47,429 bases of DNA from an uncultured Selenomonadales bacterium (GTDB lineage: Bacteria; Bacillota; Negativicutes; Acidaminococcales; Acidaminococcaceae). A program made the position numbers and the translations under genes. Of this stretch, positions 46,608 to 47,429 are shown piece after piece. Position 1 is the stretch's first letter. Every line of letters starts with the position of its first letter. Under the pieces are notes generated by a model, which saw only the letters and a program-made list of their open reading frames with translations, was not told the DNA's origin and did not search any database. The DNA is taken from the NCBI GenBank assembly GCA_900315925.1, contig ONAV01000032.1:1-47429 (forward strand), written 5' to 3'.

Positions 46608-46870
46608 GGGCAACCGTGTCCCATCCATTTCAGGCAGAACCGGCGGAGAAACCCAAAGCCTCCACACTCTTGCAGTTTGACAGTTGTATCTTACGGCTTC
46701 GCCTGTACAGACATATAAACTGTCACTCCTTAATATATTAAGAGGTGGCGGAACCAAACCCCAGTATCCATGCAGGTTTGCGCTTCAAGGTTGGTCGTTT
46801 TTACGACCAGGGTATGAATCATTACAAAAAAAGTACGATTGAACATTTATACGAATCGTAATTCTTCCCT
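46608..46870. other. Structured intergenic region, no gene recognised
   Basis: Several inverted repeats follow one another. TGACAGTT/AACTGTCA (46678-46685 with 46718-46725) encloses GGCTTCGCC. CTTAATATATTAAG is a perfect 14-bp palindrome (46729-46742). TGGTCGT/ACGACCA (46792-46798 with 46803-46809) has a 4-base loop. TACGATT/AATCGTA (46833-46860 region) is followed on the minus strand by a run of seven T. No open frame with a ribosome binding site is convincing on either strand. It could be a small RNA or a regulated divergent promoter region; I do not recognise a known riboswitch. Confidence 0.45.
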
Positions 46871-46876
46871 GTAATC

Positions 46877-46905
46877 TTGCTTCTGCCGGCATTTTCCGTT
46901 ATAAT
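46877..46905 (+). promoter_or_regulatory. Promoter of the Mrp/NBP35-type gene
   Basis: The plus strand has TTGCTT (46877-46882), 17 bases, then TATAAT (46900-46905). The start near 46912 gives a leader of about 120 bases. A second TATAAT (47006-47011) lies closer to the gene but lacks a -35. Confidence 0.68.
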
Positions 46906-46941
46906 GAAGCTGATTGATGCGACTCACAGTGCGTTGCCGTA

Positions 46942-46979
46942 ACGAGATACCAACATGCTGCGGCTCGTACCATGCTGCG
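46942..46979 (+). repeat. Direct repeat and hairpin in the Mrp-type gene leader
   Basis: CATGCTGCG occurs twice (46954-46962 and 46971-46979), 17 bases apart. ACGAG (46942-46946) can pair with CTCGT (46964-46968) around the first copy. The arrangement is compatible with tandem regulator sites or a folded leader. Confidence 0.45.
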
Positions 46980-47034
46980 TCAATGCGGTAACAAAATTTA
47001 CAAACTATAATACGATTCAGGAGAGGATTTTCAA

Positions 47035-47429
47035 ATGGCAGATTGTAATCACGATTGCGGAAGCTGCAGCGCCAGCTGTGGTGAACGGCAGGATCCGGCC
47101 TCTTTCAAAAAGCCGGCCCATAAAGAAAGTCATATTAAAAAAGTCATAGGCGTTGTCAGCGGCAAAGGCGGCGTAGGAAAATCCATGGTCACTTCCCTGC
47201 TGGCCATGGCGCTGCGGCGCGCGGGCAAACAGGTAGCGATTCTGGACGCAGACGTAACGGGACCGTCCATCCCCAAAACCTTCGGCCTTCACGGGCAGGC
47301 TCTTATGACAGACCGGGGTGTGTTCCCCACGGAGACCCGCATGGGTATCAAAGTCATGTCCATCAACCTGTTGCTGCAGAATGAAACCGACCCCGTGGTA
47401 TGGCGGGGCCCCATTATCGCCGGAGCTAT
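47035..47429 (+). CDS. Mrp/NBP35-type P-loop ATPase, 5' part
   Basis: The only plus-strand gene; about 131 codons are present before the window ends. The N-terminus carries a Cys motif C4-x3-C8-x2-C11-x3-C15 (CNHDCGSCSASC). The deviant Walker A motif GKGGVGKS lies at about 43-50, followed by VAILDADVTGPSIPKTFGL and VMSINLLL, typical of the Mrp/NBP35 (ApbC) family. These proteins bind or deliver Fe-S clusters; the N-terminal Cys group resembles that of NBP35-type and clostridial Mrp proteins. GGAGAGG lies 8 bases before the ATG. Function beyond Fe-S handling cannot be judged from the fragment. Confidence 0.93.
   Translation, partial: MADCNHDCGSCSASCGERQDPASFKKPAHKESHIKKVIGVVSGKGGVGKSMVTSLLAMALRRAGKQVAILDADVTGPSIPKTFGLHGQALMTDRGVFPTETRMGIKVMSINLLLQNETDPVVWRGPIIAGA

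Noticed and set aside
46741..46760. AGAGGTGGCGGAACC resembles a T-box antiterminator sequence
   Set aside because: The required UGG-N-ACC order is not present, no specifier stem is visible and the neighbouring genes are not aminoacyl or amino-acid genes.
46608..46870. Known riboswitches, 6S RNA, SRP RNA, RNase P RNA or tmRNA in the structured intergenic region
   Set aside because: None of the conserved core sequences I know for these RNAs could be found on either strand.

Overview
The window reads as one chromosomal segment of an anaerobic, non-sporulating, two-membrane Firmicute. It is most likely a Negativicute, possibly from the Acidaminococcaceae, but that placement is inferred. The evidence is a Firmicutes-type housekeeping cluster with the sporulation genes missing, HlyD-type adaptors that only make sense with an outer membrane, and a start of 16S rRNA (1-52, minus strand) compatible with that class. 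Base composition looks balanced by eye (about half G+C; not computed). Every gene except the last is on the minus strand, so transcription runs from high to low coordinates.

Housekeeping block, 401-20869 (read right to left): preA-like gene, mfd, a SpoVB-type flippase, mazG/yabN, divIC-type gene, S1-domain gene (yabR-like), tilS, hpt, ftsH, birA, coaX, dusB, a conserved two-gene unit (acyl-ACP-reductase-like dehydrogenase plus partner), greA, lysS, and the 16S rRNA promoter and leader. The order follows the Bacillus mfd-to-lysS region with spoVT, yabP, yabQ, spoIIE and yabO gone. A consensus promoter (TTGACA-17-TATAAT) drives greA-lysS. Terminators punctuate the block.

Accessory island, about 20.9-35.9 kb: a complete biosynthesis and export locus for a ribosomally made, post-translationally modified peptide (RiPP). 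Read right to left it encodes an HExxH metallopeptidase-like protein, a radical SAM/SPASM enzyme, a 676-residue protein with a SPASM-like C-terminus but no radical SAM cluster motif, an 84-residue precursor (Nif11-like leader, VAGG cleavage site, 20-residue core with four Cys), a B12-binding radical SAM protein of the RiPP C-methyltransferase type, two membrane-fusion (HlyD) adaptors and two NHLM-type ABC transporters, one with a C39 leader peptidase. The precursor has its own promoter and is followed by a strong terminator. The transporter genes have another promoter. A truncated acetyltransferase gene marks the left edge. This is the most interesting part of the window.

Right block, 36-46.5 kb: pyrG, argS (internally deleted and frameshifted as given here), a DUF1934 gene, a PutP-type sodium/solute symporter, an orphan gene of unknown function, a CHAD-domain protein, a D-2-hydroxyacid dehydrogenase, a DUF456 membrane protein and an AEC-family transporter. 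A 509-base intergenic region rich in inverted repeats (46526-47034) separates these from a plus-strand Mrp/NBP35-type P-loop ATPase cut by the window end.
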